64,000 nucleotides of DNA from positions 5,332,001 to 5,396,000 of the forward strand of contig NZ_CP016170.1 in the NCBI RefSeq assembly GCF_001676705.1, in the 5' to 3' direction. The notes beneath the pieces are model-generated. The model was given only the letters and a program-made list of their open reading frames with translations, was not told the origin of the DNA and did not search any database. Position 1 is the stretch's first letter. Every line of letters begins with the position of its first letter. The translations under genes and the position numbers were made by a program. Source of the DNA: Bordetella bronchialis (lineage in GTDB: Bacteria; Pseudomonadota; Gammaproteobacteria; Burkholderiales; Burkholderiaceae_B). Of the stretch, positions 10,281 through 19,870 are shown piece by piece.

Positions 10281-10314
10281 GCAAAGAAAAGCGGCGGCCC
10301 CCGGGCGGGCCGCC
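10281..10314 (-). terminator. Intrinsic terminator after ubiB
   Basis: Read on the minus strand, an 8-bp perfect stem (GGCGGCCC/GGGCCGCC, 10293-10314, 6-nt loop) is followed by a T-rich run (GCTTTTCTTTGC). It lies 16 bp past the ubiB stop codon. Confidence 0.8.
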
Positions 10315-10329
10315 AGGCGTGCGGCCCGG

Positions 10330-11883
10330 TTATCGGGTAGAAAACCAGATGACCAGGGCCACGCCCACCGCCAGTACCGCCGCGACGACGGACAACAAGC
10401 GGTTGGTATGCTCCTGCGCCTTGCGCAGCCGCGCCAGCTCCAGCAGCACGGCGGGCTCCACATTGGGGCGGTTGAGCCGGTCGTGCACCAGGCGCGGTAT
10501 CGCCGGCAATAGCTGGGACCACTGCCCGGCTTCTTTCTCCAACTGTTTCTTCAGCCCGGCCATCCCGATGCGCTCGCGCATCCATCGTTCCAGGTAGGGC
10601 TTGGCGGTTTTCCAGAGGTCGAGATCGGGATCCAGCTCGCGTCCCAGTCCCTCCACGTTAAGCAGGGTCTTCTGCAGCAGCACCAGTTGCGGCTGGATCT
10701 CTACATTGAAGCGGCGCGAGGTCTGGAACAGCCGCAGCAGCACCTGCCCCAGCGAGATCTCCGACAGCGGCCGGTCGAAATACGGTTCGCATACCGCGCG
10801 TACCGCGCCTTCCAGTTCTTCTTCGCGCGTGTCCGCCGGCACCCAGCCCGATTCGATATGCAGTTGCGCGACACGCCGGTAATCGCGGCGGAAGAAGGCC
10901 AGGAAATTCTGCGCCAGGTAGTTCTTGTCGAATTCCGACAGCGAGCCGACGATGCCGAAATCCAGCGCGATGTAATGCCCCAGCGTTTCCGGCCGGTCCG
11001 ACACATAGATGTTGCCGGGGTGCATGTCGGCGTGGAAAAACCCGTCGCTGAATACCTGGGTGAAGAAGATCTCCACCCCGGTGCGCGCCAGGCTGTGGAT
11101 ATCGATGCCGGCGGCACGCAGGCGATCGATCTGCCCCACCGGGATGCCGTACATGCGCTCCATGGTGAAGACCGTATTGGCGGTGAACTCCCAGATCACC
11201 TCCGGCACGATCAACATCCTGCCGCGACCGCTTTCGGGGCCGAAATTGCGCCGCAGCTGGCTGCAATTGGAGGCCTCGCGCACCAGGTCCAGTTCGTCGT
11301 GCAGGTATTTGTCGAACTCCGCCACGACTTCGCGCGGCTTCAGGCGGCGGCCGTCGGGGCCCAGGCGCTCGATCACGGACGCCAGCGTGCGCAGCAGGGT
11401 CAGGTCTTTTTCGATGATGTCGAGCATGCCCGGCCGCAGCACCTTGACGGCGACTTCCCGCCCGTCATGCAGCACGGCGAAGTGCACCTGCGCGATGGAG
11501 GCCGACGCCACCGGGTCGACCTCGAAATGCTTGAACAGGGTGGCGGGCGGCGCGCCCAGCGCGGCCTCGATGCACTGCGCGGCCTGCTCCGACGGGAACG
11601 GCGGCACCCGGTCCTGCAGCAGGGCCAGTTCGGCGGCGATGTCGGCGGGGATCAGATCGCGCCGCGTCGACAGCACCTGGCCGAACTTGACGAAGATGGG
11701 CCCCAGCGATTCCAGCGCGCGGCGCAGGCGCACGCCGCGCGGCGACCGCGGCCGGGTGCCGAACCGCATGACGCGCAGCAGCAGCGTGGCCAAGGGATGG
11801 TTCAGGCTCGATAGCACCAGTTCATCCAGGCCGTAGCGCAGGGCCACGACCACGATGCGCACGAAACGAAGGAAGGTCAGCAT
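10330..11883 (-). CDS. ubiB: UbiB-family atypical kinase needed for ubiquinone biosynthesis
   Basis: Membrane-associated ABC1/ADCK-family protein that supports ubiquinone synthesis through ATPase/kinase-like activity. Its 517 residues show the family-specific KxGQ element ([19 protein letters not shown], about residue 65-83), the Ala-rich loop [12 protein letters not shown], the VAIK-like lysine in [22 protein letters not shown] in the catalytic loop and [10 protein letters not shown] as the metal-binding loop. The last 20 residues form a hydrophobic anchor ending IWFSTR. It starts 3 bp after the ubiJ stop on the same strand, so the two are co-transcribed. Confidence 0.96.
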   Translation of the reverse strand: MLTFLRFVRIVVVALRYGLDELVLSSLNHPLATLLLRVMRFGTRPRSPRGVRLRRALESLGPIFVKFGQVLSTRRDLIPADIAAELALLQDRVPPFPSEQAAQCIEAALGAPPATLFKHFEVDPVASASIAQVHFAVLHDGREVAVKVLRPGMLDIIEKDLTLLRTLASVIERLGPDGRRLKPREVVAEFDKYLHDELDLVREASNCSQLRRNFGPESGRGRMLIVPEVIWEFTANTVFTMERMYGIPVGQIDRLRAAGIDIHSLARTGVEIFFTQVFSDGFFHADMHPGNIYVSDRPETLGHYIALDFGIVGSLSEFDKNYLAQNFLAFFRRDYRRVAQLHIESGWVPADTREEELEGAVRAVCEPYFDRPLSEISLGQVLLRLFQTSRRFNVEIQPQLVLLQKTLLNVEGLGRELDPDLDLWKTAKPYLERWMRERIGMAGLKKQLEKEAGQWSQLLPAIPRLVHDRLNRPNVEPAVLLELARLRKAQEHTNRLLSVVAAVLAVGVALVIWFSTR

Positions 11884-11886
11884 CGC

Positions 11887-12630
11887 TCAGGCGCCACCGT
11901 TGCCGCGCGGCGCGGCGTCCTGCCGGTCCTGAACGCGCGCCAGCCTTGCCTGCAGGGCCGTGGCGCGGGCATGCGCGGCATCCAGGGCGGCATTCGCGCG
12001 GGCGATGTCGTCCGCCCAGTTTTCCATCAACGTGCGCGGCGCCAGGATGGGCCGCTCCTGGGAAAGGTATTCCGCCAGATTGCCGCCCAGGCGCGCGGCG
12101 GCGCCCCGCAAGCCGGCGGAGACGGCGCGCGCGCCGGCCACCAGCCGGGCAGCGGGGATATCCCCCAGCCAGCGCGCCAGGTCGTCCTCGACGTCCCAGC
12201 GCAGCTGCGCGGCCAGTTCGGCCACGACCTGGGCCAGGCCGGCGTCGCCGGCGATGTGGGTCATGTCGGCGATTGCCTCGGCGCGGGCACGGGCCGAGGC
12301 GGCGGGATCGCTGCCCTCGCGATCGTCCATCCCGGGACTGGCGACGCCCGCGGGCCCGTTTTCCGCGCCCGCCTGGAAAAGCCGGGCCAGCCGGAAGCGC
12401 GAGGGGTCGGCCGTCAGGGTGACATCGGGCACCACGGCGGGGTCGGCCAGGTCGGTATAGCCTTCGCTGTCTATCGTCAGGGATAGCTTGAGCGCGCCAC
12501 CGGCCAGGCGCACGGTCTTGCCGGCGTGGCGGGCCAGGCGCGCCCGCGCCCAGTCCTCCCGCCGCAGCAGGGCGTTGAGGGCGCGGACAGCGGCACGGCC
12601 GGGGTCGGGCAAGGCGGGAATCGCGAGCAT
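11887..12630 (-). CDS. ubiJ: Ubiquinone biosynthesis accessory protein UbiJ (SCP2 domain)
   Basis: Lipid-binding accessory factor of the Ubi complex that carries polyprenyl intermediates. The 247-residue protein has an N-terminal SCP2-like sterol-carrier fold (about 15-110, with KLSLTIDSEGYTDLADP) and a C-terminal alpha-helical part ending in a coiled coil of alternating Ala/Arg/Leu (about 205-235). Sequence identity in this family is low, and the call leans on the location directly upstream of ubiB and two genes from ubiE. About 25 extra Asp/Gly-rich residues (around 93-110) look like an insertion. Confidence 0.85.
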   Translation of the reverse strand: MLAIPALPDPGRAAVRALNALLRREDWARARLARHAGKTVRLAGGALKLSLTIDSEGYTDLADPAVVPDVTLTADPSRFRLARLFQAGAENGPAGVASPGMDDREGSDPAASARARAEAIADMTHIAGDAGLAQVVAELAAQLRWDVEDDLARWLGDIPAARLVAGARAVSAGLRGAAARLGGNLAEYLSQERPILAPRTLMENWADDIARANAALDAAHARATALQARLARVQDRQDAAPRGNGGA

Positions 12631-12747
12631 GAATAGTCGGCGGGGCGTGGCGACGCCCGGGGATGGTCAGACCGCAAGTTTAACGGGTCGGCAAGCCTGG
12701 CCGCGGCGGGCCCGGCAGGAGTTCCAGCATCCTGCCCGGCCACGATG

Positions 12748-12775
12748 AAAAAAAGCCGGCCCCTGTGGAGCCGGC
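12748..12775 (-). terminator. Intrinsic terminator after the Tim44-like gene
   Basis: Minus strand: 6-bp perfect GCCGGC stem with a 9-nt loop, followed directly by seven T residues. It lies about 60 bp past the stop at 12834 and separates that gene from ubiJ-ubiB, which must then have its own promoter in 12631-12747. Confidence 0.85.
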
Positions 12776-12833
12776 GTGAGGGCGGTTGCCCGAGCAAGGC
12801 AAACCGCGGAAGCACGAATCGTGAAGAAGCCGG

Positions 12834-13853
12834 TCAGCTGGCGTACTGGACGGGGATCTGCTGGATACCGGCCAGCAGCCATCCGCCCTGCGTCGGCTTG
12901 AAGAGATTCCAGACTTCCTCGAAGCGGAAGGCCTCTGCGCCCGGCTCTTCGCGCAGCATGCCGGAGAACCGCACGCTGGCCAGGTGGCCGTCGGACACGG
13001 CTTCGATGCCCAGCATTTCCGCGTTGAGCAGGACCACCTCGGTATGGTTGGCGGCGCCCTTGCGCTCGGTCAGTTGCGGCTTGAGTTCCACGATCAGGTC
13101 GTCGGTGAGGTACTCGCGCAGGCGTTCGGTATCGCCGCTATCCCACACGCCCTGGATGCGGACGAACTGCTCCTTGGCCTGCTTCAGGAAGCCCTGGGTA
13201 TCGAAATCGCCCGGGATGAACCAATTGCCTTGGGCATCCTGGCGCGGGGCGGCTGCCGGTTCGGCGGCAACGGGTGCCGCGGCGGAAGCAGCCCCGGCGG
13301 CCGTGGCGGCGCCGGCCGTGCCGGCGGCGGGCAGGGCTTCACGCCAGGGCGTGGGCGCCTGCGCCGGGGTATCGGCCTGGCGAGCCATGCCATAGGCGCC
13401 CTGCATGGCGGGACGCGGGCCCGAACCGCGCAGGCGGCGGATGATGAAGAGCACGGCGAACACCACCAGGGCGATCAGCAGCAGGCTGGCGAGCATTTCC
13501 GCGAAGGCGCCCGACAGGCCCAGGTGCGACAGCAGCGCCGCCAGGCCCAGGCCGGCCGCGATACCGGCGATGGGGCCCAGCCAGCGCGAGGCGCCGCTGC
13601 GCGCGGCCGCGCCGGCCGTGGCGGCGCCGGCGGCAGCCGGAGCCGCGGCGGACGCGGCGCCCGGGGTGGTGGCGCCCGTGGCCGGCGGCGTCGTGGCCTG
13701 GCGCTGCATGGTCACATTGGGGGACTGGCGGCCCACGCTGGAACCCCCGCCCATGCGGCGCGCTTCGGCGTCAAACGAGGTGGCGATCATGGCCGCGCCC
13801 GTGACGGCGATGAGCGCCGCAGCCAGGATTCGGCGATAAGAACAGCGTGACAT
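12834..13853 (-). CDS. Tim44-like domain membrane protein
   Basis: A 339-residue protein with a signal/anchor at residues 1-30 (LAAALIAVTGAAMIATS), then RRMGGGSSVGRQS, a motif seen in bacterial Tim44-like proteins. An Ala/Pro/Thr-rich linker and one or two membrane segments (about 94-140, including LLLIALVVFAVLFII) come next. A second Ala-rich linker precedes the C-terminal Tim44-like domain (about 205-339, WFIPGDFDTQGFLKQAKEQF to WLLAGIQQI). The domain has an NTF2-like fold; its bacterial role is not established. It lies between ubiE and ubiJ and is probably expressed with ubiE, ending at its own terminator. Confidence 0.82.
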   Translation of the reverse strand: MSRCSYRRILAAALIAVTGAAMIATSFDAEARRMGGGSSVGRQSPNVTMQRQATTPPATGATTPGAASAAAPAAAGAATAGAAARSGASRWLGPIAGIAAGLGLAALLSHLGLSGAFAEMLASLLLIALVVFAVLFIIRRLRGSGPRPAMQGAYGMARQADTPAQAPTPWREALPAAGTAGAATAAGAASAAAPVAAEPAAAPRQDAQGNWFIPGDFDTQGFLKQAKEQFVRIQGVWDSGDTERLREYLTDDLIVELKPQLTERKGAANHTEVVLLNAEMLGIEAVSDGHLASVRFSGMLREEPGAEAFRFEEVWNLFKPTQGGWLLAGIQQIPVQYAS

Positions 13854-14075
13854 GGTGTGCTCCTGTAGTCGTACGCAATGCGCCGCATCGGATCGGATGC
13901 GAATCGCCGCGCGCGAAAAGGGATTGCCGTATCGCGCGCGTCATTGGGTTTTGCCTGGGTTTCCGCCCTGCCGCCCCCCCTGGCCCCTGCCCGTGGCCGG
14001 AAGGATCTGGCTTTCTTACAGAAACCTGAACAACTACAGGATATCCGACTTTTGCCTGGGCAACAAGCGGCGCGC

Positions 14076-14852
14076 CTAGGCCATGCGCACACCTTCGTGC
14101 AGCGCCACGACGCCGGCGGTCAGGTTGAAATACTGGACCCGCTCCAGTCCCGCCTCGCGCAGCATGCCGGCCAGGGTTTCCTGGTCGGGGTGCATGCGGA
14201 TCGACTCCGCCAGATAACGGTAGCTGGCCTCGTCCTTGGCGACCCTGCGGCCCAGCCAGGGCAGGACGTTGAAGGAATACCAGTCATAGACCGGCGCCAG
14301 GGGCTTGGCCACGCGCGAAAACTCCAGCACCAGCAGCTTGCCGCCGGGCTTGAGCACGCGGGTCATCTCGGCCAGGGCGCGGTCCTTGTGCGTCATGTTG
14401 CGCAGGCCGAAGGCCACGCTGACGCGGTCGAAATAGCCGGACGGGAATGGCAGCCGCTCGGCATCGCAGACCGCCAGGGGCAGCAGCAGGCCGCTATCGG
14501 CCAGGCGGTCGCGCCCGACACGCAGCATGGAATCGTTGATGTCGGTCAGCCAGACCTGCCCTTCCGGGCCGGCCCGCCGCGCGAAGGCACGGGCCAGGTC
14601 GCCCGTGCCGCCGGCGATATCCAGGACCTTCATGCCCGGCCGCACGGCGGCGCGGCCGATGGTGAAGGCCTTCCAGACACGATGCAGGCCGCCCGACATC
14701 AGGTCGTTCATGACGTCGTAGCGCGAGGCCACGGAATGGAAGACTTCGGCCACCTTGCCGGCCTTTTCCGTCTCCTGGACGGTCTTGAAACCGAAATGGG
14801 TGGTGCCTGGGGACGCGCCATCCCCTGGGGAGGCGGAATTGGGGTTTTGCAT
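14076..14852 (-). CDS. ubiE: Ubiquinone/menaquinone C-methyltransferase
   Basis: SAM-dependent C-methylation of the quinone ring. The 258-residue protein begins [12 protein letters not shown] and carries THFGFKTV and [20 protein letters not shown], the family N-terminal signature. SAM motif I is [17 protein letters not shown] and motif [39 protein letters not shown] and the closing [15 protein letters not shown] are also diagnostic. The ATG at 14852 is chosen because an upstream extension to 14939 runs through Arg-rich, non-conserved sequence. The 222-bp gap to the next gene (13854-14075) shows no feature. It is divergent from phoB. Confidence 0.96.
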   Translation of the reverse strand: MQNPNSASPGDGASPGTTHFGFKTVQETEKAGKVAEVFHSVASRYDVMNDLMSGGLHRVWKAFTIGRAAVRPGMKVLDIAGGTGDLARAFARRAGPEGQVWLTDINDSMLRVGRDRLADSGLLLPLAVCDAERLPFPSGYFDRVSVAFGLRNMTHKDRALAEMTRVLKPGGKLLVLEFSRVAKPLAPVYDWYSFNVLPWLGRRVAKDEASYRYLAESIRMHPDQETLAGMLREAGLERVQYFNLTAGVVALHEGVRMA

Positions 14853-15024
14853 AAATGATTCCCGGGTCAATCGGCTATGGTAGCCGATGGGGGACGCCTT
14901 CCGGCGGCCTCGGACCGGGGCCTCGGCCGGGCGCGTCACATACCTGAAATATTACGGCCATACTATCGCAACGTTCGCGCCACGCCCTGCCACCCAGGCC
15001 TGCCACCGCTACGCAGCAACCACC

Positions 15025-15738
15025 ATGTCCAGCACCATACTTGTAGTAGAAGACGAACCCGCCATCCAGGAACTCATCGCCGTCAATCTGTCCTTTGCCG
15101 GCCACAAGGTGCTGCGCGCGTTCGACGCCGACCAGGCCCAGACCCTGATCCGCGCGGAACTGCCCGACCTGATCCTGCTGGACTGGATGCTGCCCGGGAC
15201 CTCCGGCCTGTCCCTGGCGCGCAAGCTGCGCGCGGAAGAACGCACGCGCACCGTGCCGGTCATCATGCTGACGGCCAAGGGCTCGGAGCAGGACAAGGTG
15301 GACGGCCTGGAAGCCGGCGCCGACGATTACATCACCAAGCCGTTTTCGCCCAAGGAACTGATGGCGCGCATCAAGGCGGTACTGCGCCGCCGCGCACCGC
15401 AGCTGACCGACGACGTCATCGACGTGGCGGGCCTGAAGCTGGATCCCGTGACGCACAGGCTGAACGGCGGCGGCCACCCGCTGCAGATCGGCCCCACGGA
15501 ATTCCGCCTGCTGCACTTCTTCATGACCCATCCCGAGCGGGTGTTTTCCCGTTCGCAGCTGCTGGACCAGGTGTGGGGCGACCACGTCTTCGTCGAGGAA
15601 CGCACGGTGGACGTCCATATCCGCCGCTTGCGCAAGGCCCTGGAGCCCACCGGACACGATACCCACGTCGAGACGGTGCGCGGCAGCGGCTACCGGTTTA
15701 CAGCGCAGCTCCCGCCCGGTAAAACCAGCGCACAATGA
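15025..15738 (+). CDS. phoB: Phosphate regulon response regulator
   Basis: OmpR-family regulator of phosphate-starvation genes, 237 residues. Receiver domain: acidic pair in [10 protein letters not shown], phospho-acceptor D53 in [12 protein letters not shown], and K106 in [13 protein letters not shown]. The winged-helix DNA-binding domain (about 135-230) contains [38 protein letters not shown] and ending VRGSGYRF. The GPTEFRLL block and WMLPGTSG are characteristic of PhoB. The stop overlaps the phoR ATG (ATGA). A Pho box upstream was not convincing. No pst or phoU genes adjoin. Confidence 0.95.
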   Translation: MSSTILVVEDEPAIQELIAVNLSFAGHKVLRAFDADQAQTLIRAELPDLILLDWMLPGTSGLSLARKLRAEERTRTVPVIMLTAKGSEQDKVDGLEAGADDYITKPFSPKELMARIKAVLRRRAPQLTDDVIDVAGLKLDPVTHRLNGGGHPLQIGPTEFRLLHFFMTHPERVFSRSQLLDQVWGDHVFVEERTVDVHIRRLRKALEPTGHDTHVETVRGSGYRFTAQLPPGKTSAQ

Positions 15739-17042
15739 TTTTGTTGCGCACGATACTCCTGATCGCCGCCTGGGCGCTGCTGGCGGCGTTGGCCCAATGG
15801 CTTTTCGGCGACCCGGCAGGCTGGCTGGCGATGTGCGTGGCGCTGGCCGCCACGCTGCTGGCCCGCAGCGCCCGCCTGCAGCGCGTTTCGCAATGGGCGC
15901 GCAACCCCGAGTCCGCGCCGCCCGCCGCGGTGGGGCCGTGGGACGACATCCTGGCTCCCTTGTACCGCTACGTCCGCGGACAGGCACGCCAGCTGGCCGA
16001 AAGCCGCGACGCCATGCAGGGCATGCTGGCGGCGGCGCAAGCGCTGCCGGACGGCGCGGTCACCCTGAACCAGGACCTGCAGATCGACTGGTGCAATCGC
16101 GTCGCGCGCCAGCATCTGGGGCTGCGCCTGCCCGCCGATCGCGGCGCCAATCTGCTGAATCTGGTGCGCGCGCCGGAATTCATCGAATACAGCCGCCAGG
16201 ACGACTGGCCCGAACCCATCCTGGTCCGCATGGCGGTGGGCAGCCAGGAACGCCTGCTGATGATGCAGCTGACCGCCTATGCGCGCGACCAGCGCCTGCT
16301 GATCACCCGCGACGTCACGCAGATCGAAAAACTGGAAACCACGCGGCGCGACTTCGTGGCCAATGTCTCGCATGAACTGCGCACGCCGCTGACCGTGCTG
16401 GCGGGCTTCCTGGAAACCATGCGCGAGATGCCGGACGAGGCCCTGAGCCGCGAGCAGCGCGGCCAGTACCTGACCATGATGCATGAGCAGGCGCAGCGCA
16501 TGCAGGCCATCGTGGCCGATTTGCTGACGCTGTCCACGCTGGAGTCCTCGCCCAATGCGGAACCGCACCGCGTGCGCATGGCGACGCTGCTGCAGACGGC
16601 GCGCCAGCAGACCGAGGCCTTGTCCTCGGGGCGCCACACGCTGGTCTGGCGCCTGGACGAGGGCGTGGACCTGCTGGGCGCGGAAAGCGAACTGTCTTCC
16701 GCCGTCTCCAACCTGCTGACCAATGCGGTGCGCTACACGCCGGAAGGCGGCACCATCACCGTCCGCTGGGAACGGCTGCCCGAGGGCGGCGCGCGCTACA
16801 GCGTGCAGGACACCGGTATCGGCATCGCCGCGCGACACATCCCCCGGCTGACGGAACGCTTCTACCGCGTGGACCGCGGCCGTTCGCGCGCGGTGGGCGG
16901 CACGGGCCTGGGCCTGGCCATCACCAAGCACATCGCCATGCGCCACGACGCGGAGCTCAGCATCGCCAGCGAAGTCGGCAAGGGCAGCACCTTCGTGCTG
17001 GTGTTCCCGCCGGAACGCGTCGTCGAGAGCGACGCCGCCTGA
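15735..17042 (+). CDS. phoR: Phosphate regulon sensor histidine kinase
   Basis: Inner-membrane kinase/phosphatase partner of PhoB, 435 residues. Two closely spaced N-terminal membrane segments (about 2-22 and 28-45) leave almost no periplasmic loop, as in PhoR. A PAS-like region (about 90-195) precedes the dimerisation domain with H213 in [19 protein letters not shown]. The ATP domain has the N box ([14 protein letters not shown]), G1 ([20 protein letters not shown]) and G2 ([13 protein letters not shown]). It is translationally coupled to phoB. A small perfect hairpin (17086-17099) follows the stop but has no U-tract. Confidence 0.94.
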   Translation: MILLRTILLIAAWALLAALAQWLFGDPAGWLAMCVALAATLLARSARLQRVSQWARNPESAPPAAVGPWDDILAPLYRYVRGQARQLAESRDAMQGMLAAAQALPDGAVTLNQDLQIDWCNRVARQHLGLRLPADRGANLLNLVRAPEFIEYSRQDDWPEPILVRMAVGSQERLLMMQLTAYARDQRLLITRDVTQIEKLETTRRDFVANVSHELRTPLTVLAGFLETMREMPDEALSREQRGQYLTMMHEQAQRMQAIVADLLTLSTLESSPNAEPHRVRMATLLQTARQQTEALSSGRHTLVWRLDEGVDLLGAESELSSAVSNLLTNAVRYTPEGGTITVRWERLPEGGARYSVQDTGIGIAARHIPRLTERFYRVDRGRSRAVGGTGLGLAITKHIAMRHDAELSIASEVGKGSTFVLVFPPERVVESDAA

Positions 17043-17172
17043 ACCCGGGGCCGGCGTGGACGCCCCTGCCACGTGTGTGGCTACCCCGGGTAAACCCGGC
17101 CTTCCCTGGCATGATGATTGCGCCCGCGGATCCGCATCGGAACGCACGAATTCTCGAAGGGAGCATGCCAGC

Positions 17173-18372
17173 ATGACGCGTATCGTCCTGTTCGAAAACA
17201 TCCATCCCAGCGGCGTGGCGGTCTTCCGCGACGCCGGCTACACCGACATCCAGACCTATTCGTCCTCGCTGCCGCCGGACGAACTGCGGGCGGCGCTCAA
17301 GGGCGCGGATGTGGTGGGAATACGGTCGCGCACGCACCTGGACGCCGCCCACTTCGAACAGTTCGCCGACCTGCGCGTGGTCGGGTGCTTCTGCATCGGC
17401 ACCAACCAGGTGGACGTGGACAGCGCCATGCACCATGGCGTACCCGTCTTCAACGCCCCCTTTTCGAACACCCGCTCGGTGGCGGAGCTGGTGCTGGCCG
17501 AAGCCATCCTGCTGTTGCGCCGCATCCCCGAGAAAAGCACGCGGGTGCACCAGGGCCATTGGGACAAGACCGCGTCGGGCGCCTACGAGGCGCGCGGCAA
17601 GACGCTGGGCGTCATCGGCTACGGCAACATCGGTTCGCAGGTGGGCACGCTGGCCGAAAGCGTGGGCATGCGCGTCGTCTATCACGATGTAGAGGCCAAG
17701 CTGCCCCTGGGGAACGCGCACGCCGTCAACACCCTGGCCGAGCTCCTGGCGCAGAGCGATGTCGTCACGCTGCACGTGCCGGGCGGCCGCAGCACCGAAA
17801 ACATCATCAACGCGGATACGCTGGCGCAGATGAAGCGCGGCGCGATCCTGATCAATGCCTCGCGCGGCACGGTGGTGGACATCGACGCCTTGCACGCGGC
17901 CCTGGCCTCGCAGCACCTGGCCGGCGCGGCGCTGGACGTGTTCCCCACCGAGCCGAAAAGCGTCGATGAGCCCCTGGCCAGCCCGCTGATCGGCATGCCC
18001 AACGTGATCCTGACCCCGCACATCGGCGGCAGCACGCAGGAATCGCAGGAAAACATCGGCCGCGAAGTCGCGGAAAAGCTGGTGCGCTACCTGCAGGCCG
18101 GCACCACCAAGGGCGCGGTCAACTTCCCGGAACTGCCGTTCACCGAGCGGGCCGGCACCGCCCGCATCCTGCATATCCACCGCAACGTGCCGGGCGCGCT
18201 GGGCACGCTGGACAACCTGCTGGCCCAGCAGGGACTGAACATCCTGAGCCAGAACCTGCAAACGCGCGGCGATATCGGCTATGTCGTCACCGACGTCGAC
18301 GGCGTGGTCGACGACGAGATCATGCGCGCGCTCTGCGGCCATCCCGTGACGATACGCTGCCAGCGCATCTAG
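17173..18372 (+). CDS. serA: D-3-phosphoglycerate dehydrogenase
   Basis: First step of serine synthesis: oxidation of 3-phosphoglycerate to 3-phosphohydroxypyruvate with NAD. The 399-residue protein is of the E. coli type. The NAD-binding glycine motif is GVIGYGNIGSQVG (about 146-158); catalytic R231 (NASRG), E260 (FPTEP) and H283 (TPHIGGSTQES) are present. The C-terminal ACT domain (about 325-399, ILHIHRNVPGALGTLDNLL) suggests allosteric inhibition by serine. The ATG at 17173 follows an AGGGAG ribosome site about 10 bp upstream. The gene is alone in its transcription unit. Confidence 0.95.
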   Translation: MTRIVLFENIHPSGVAVFRDAGYTDIQTYSSSLPPDELRAALKGADVVGIRSRTHLDAAHFEQFADLRVVGCFCIGTNQVDVDSAMHHGVPVFNAPFSNTRSVAELVLAEAILLLRRIPEKSTRVHQGHWDKTASGAYEARGKTLGVIGYGNIGSQVGTLAESVGMRVVYHDVEAKLPLGNAHAVNTLAELLAQSDVVTLHVPGGRSTENIINADTLAQMKRGAILINASRGTVVDIDALHAALASQHLAGAALDVFPTEPKSVDEPLASPLIGMPNVILTPHIGGSTQESQENIGREVAEKLVRYLQAGTTKGAVNFPELPFTERAGTARILHIHRNVPGALGTLDNLLAQQGLNILSQNLQTRGDIGYVVTDVDGVVDDEIMRALCGHPVTIRCQRI

Positions 18373-18456
18373 GTAGGGTGTTATCCGGCCCGGCATGGGC
18401 CCGGCGCCGGCGCCTTCAGGGGCCGGCCTGTGCCGTCCCTGTGCCCCCCGCCGCCC

Positions 18457-19326
18457 CTATGCGGCTCCCTGTGCCGCCGCATGCAGGCAGGCCGCCATGC
18501 GCGCGGCAACGCCCGCCGCATCGGCGGAACGGCGGATGACGATACCGATCTGCCGTTCGAACCCCGCCGCGCCCAGGTCCAGCAAGCGCAGGCCGGCGGC
18601 ATCCAGGTCGCGCGTGCGCGGCATCAGCGCCACCCCGAGCCCGGCCCGCACCAGATTGGCGATGGCGTCGATCTCGTCCAGTTCCACGGCCTCGTGCACG
18701 GCCAGGCGATGGCGGCGCAGGAAGGCATCCACCAGGCGCCCGCCGAAGGAGGCGCGGTCGTAGCGGATGAAGGGGTGGACGGCCAGCGCCTCCCGCCAGC
18801 CCGTTTCCGGCAGCGAGGCCGGCACCGCCAGCACCATGGGCTCCGAGACCAGGGGCTGCCAGGCCAGTTCGGGCGGCAGCTTGAACGGCGGCCGGATCAG
18901 GACCGCCAGGTCCACCTCCGAGGCATCCACGTGGGCCAGCAGCGACAGCGACACGCCCGGGACGATGCGCACGCTGACGTCGGGAAAATCCGCGCGGAAC
19001 AGGCGCAGCGCCGTCACCAGCAGGTGCTGCTGCACCGAGGCGATCGCCGCCATGCGCAGCGATCCCGTGACGTGCCCGGTTCCCGCCTGCGTCACCATCC
19101 GGTTCACCAGGCCCAGGACCTCCTCGGCCTGCGCCAGGACCTCCCGGCCGGCATCGTTCAAGGTAGCCGACCGCGCCGTGCGGTCGAACAGCGCCACGCC
19201 GACGAACTCCTCCAGCCGCCGGATCTGCGCGCTGACGGCCGACTGCGTCAGCCCCAGTTGGCGCCCGGCCCCGGTGAACGTGCCGTCGCGGGCCACGGCG
19301 ACGAAGGTGCGGAATTCGGTGAGCAT
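18457..19326 (-). CDS. LysR-family transcriptional regulator, divergent from pxp cluster
   Basis: A 289-residue LysR protein: N-terminal HTH (TFVAVARDGTFTGAGRQLGL then TQSAVSAQIRRLEEFVG) and a periplasmic-binding-like effector domain (about 90-285). It is divergent from the VOC gene and pxpBCA with a 99-bp AT-rich gap between them. The natural reading is that it controls that operon, perhaps sensing 5-oxoproline or a related metabolite; this is inference from position only. The ATG at 19326 fits the usual LysR N-terminus; the upstream in-frame extension is AT-rich promoter sequence. Confidence 0.88.
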   Translation of the reverse strand: MLTEFRTFVAVARDGTFTGAGRQLGLTQSAVSAQIRRLEEFVGVALFDRTARSATLNDAGREVLAQAEEVLGLVNRMVTQAGTGHVTGSLRMAAIASVQQHLLVTALRLFRADFPDVSVRIVPGVSLSLLAHVDASEVDLAVLIRPPFKLPPELAWQPLVSEPMVLAVPASLPETGWREALAVHPFIRYDRASFGGRLVDAFLRRHRLAVHEAVELDEIDAIANLVRAGLGVALMPRTRDLDAAGLRLLDLGAAGFERQIGIVIRRSADAAGVAARMAACLHAAAQGAA

Positions 19327-19425
19327 CGTGAAAATTCGTGCTAAGTCCAAAAAAATATCGTTTTTCAATCAAAAATATACTCCCTACACTAGCGCCTGGT
19401 TTCCATCCTTCCCCTGGAGTTCCGA
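19327..19425. promoter_or_regulatory. AT-rich divergent promoter region, LysR / VOC-pxp
   Basis: Strikingly AT-rich for this genome, with A- and T-runs at 19349-19376. A possible plus-strand promoter is TTTTCA (19362-19367), 17 bp, TACACT (19385-19390). A second candidate -10, TATACT, lies at 19376-19381. LysR regulators bind such regions between divergent genes; no single T-N11-A site stands out. Confidence 0.4.
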
Positions 19426-19857
19426 ATGAGTGCCCAAGCCGCCATGCCCCCCTTCCACCTGGCCTTCCCGGTACGCGACATCGCCGAGGCCCGCCGCTTC
19501 TATGGCGACCTGCTGGGCTGTCCGGAGGGGCGCAGCGCGCCGGAGTGGGTGGACTTCAACTTCTACGGCCACCAGATCGTCGCGCACCTGGCGCCGGACG
19601 AATGCGGACACAAGCAGACCAGCGCCGTGGACGACCACGATGTGCCCGTGCGCCACTTCGGCGCCGTCCTGTCCATGGACCAATGGGAAGCCATGGCGGA
19701 CAAGCTGACCAAGGCCGGCACCAAATTCGTCATCGAGCCCTACGTCCGCTTCAAGGGCGAAGTGGGCGAGCAGGCCACCATGTTCTTCCTGGATCCGTCC
19801 GGCAACGCGCTGGAATTCAAGGCCTTCAAGAACCTGGATTCGCTGTTCGCGAAGTAA
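19426..19857 (+). CDS. VOC-family (glyoxalase/dioxygenase-fold) protein
   Basis: A 143-residue vicinal-oxygen-chelate protein with two beta-alpha-beta-beta-beta modules. The first starts HLAFPVRDIAEARRFYGDLL and contains FNFYGHQIVAH, whose His is a likely metal ligand. The second has HFGAVLSMDQWEAM and ends with MFFLDPSGNALEFKAFK, whose Glu is the usual last ligand. Substrate cannot be told from sequence; close relatives are often annotated as glyoxalases. It is the first gene after the LysR-controlled promoter, 13 bp before pxpB, so it may act on a 5-oxoproline-related compound or be a passenger. Confidence 0.82.
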   Translation: MSAQAAMPPFHLAFPVRDIAEARRFYGDLLGCPEGRSAPEWVDFNFYGHQIVAHLAPDECGHKQTSAVDDHDVPVRHFGAVLSMDQWEAMADKLTKAGTKFVIEPYVRFKGEVGEQATMFFLDPSGNALEFKAFKNLDSLFAK

Positions 19858-19870
19858 GGCCGCGCGGCAC

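Noticed and set aside
10071..10340. An 89-codon plus-strand frame between the diiron gene and ubiB
   Set aside because: No ribosome site or domain, and it reads through the ubiB terminator stem.
14930..15000. Possible Pho box before phoB (GTCACAT...ATTACGG)
   Set aside because: Direct-repeat spacing and sequence fit the consensus poorly; not enough to claim autoregulation.
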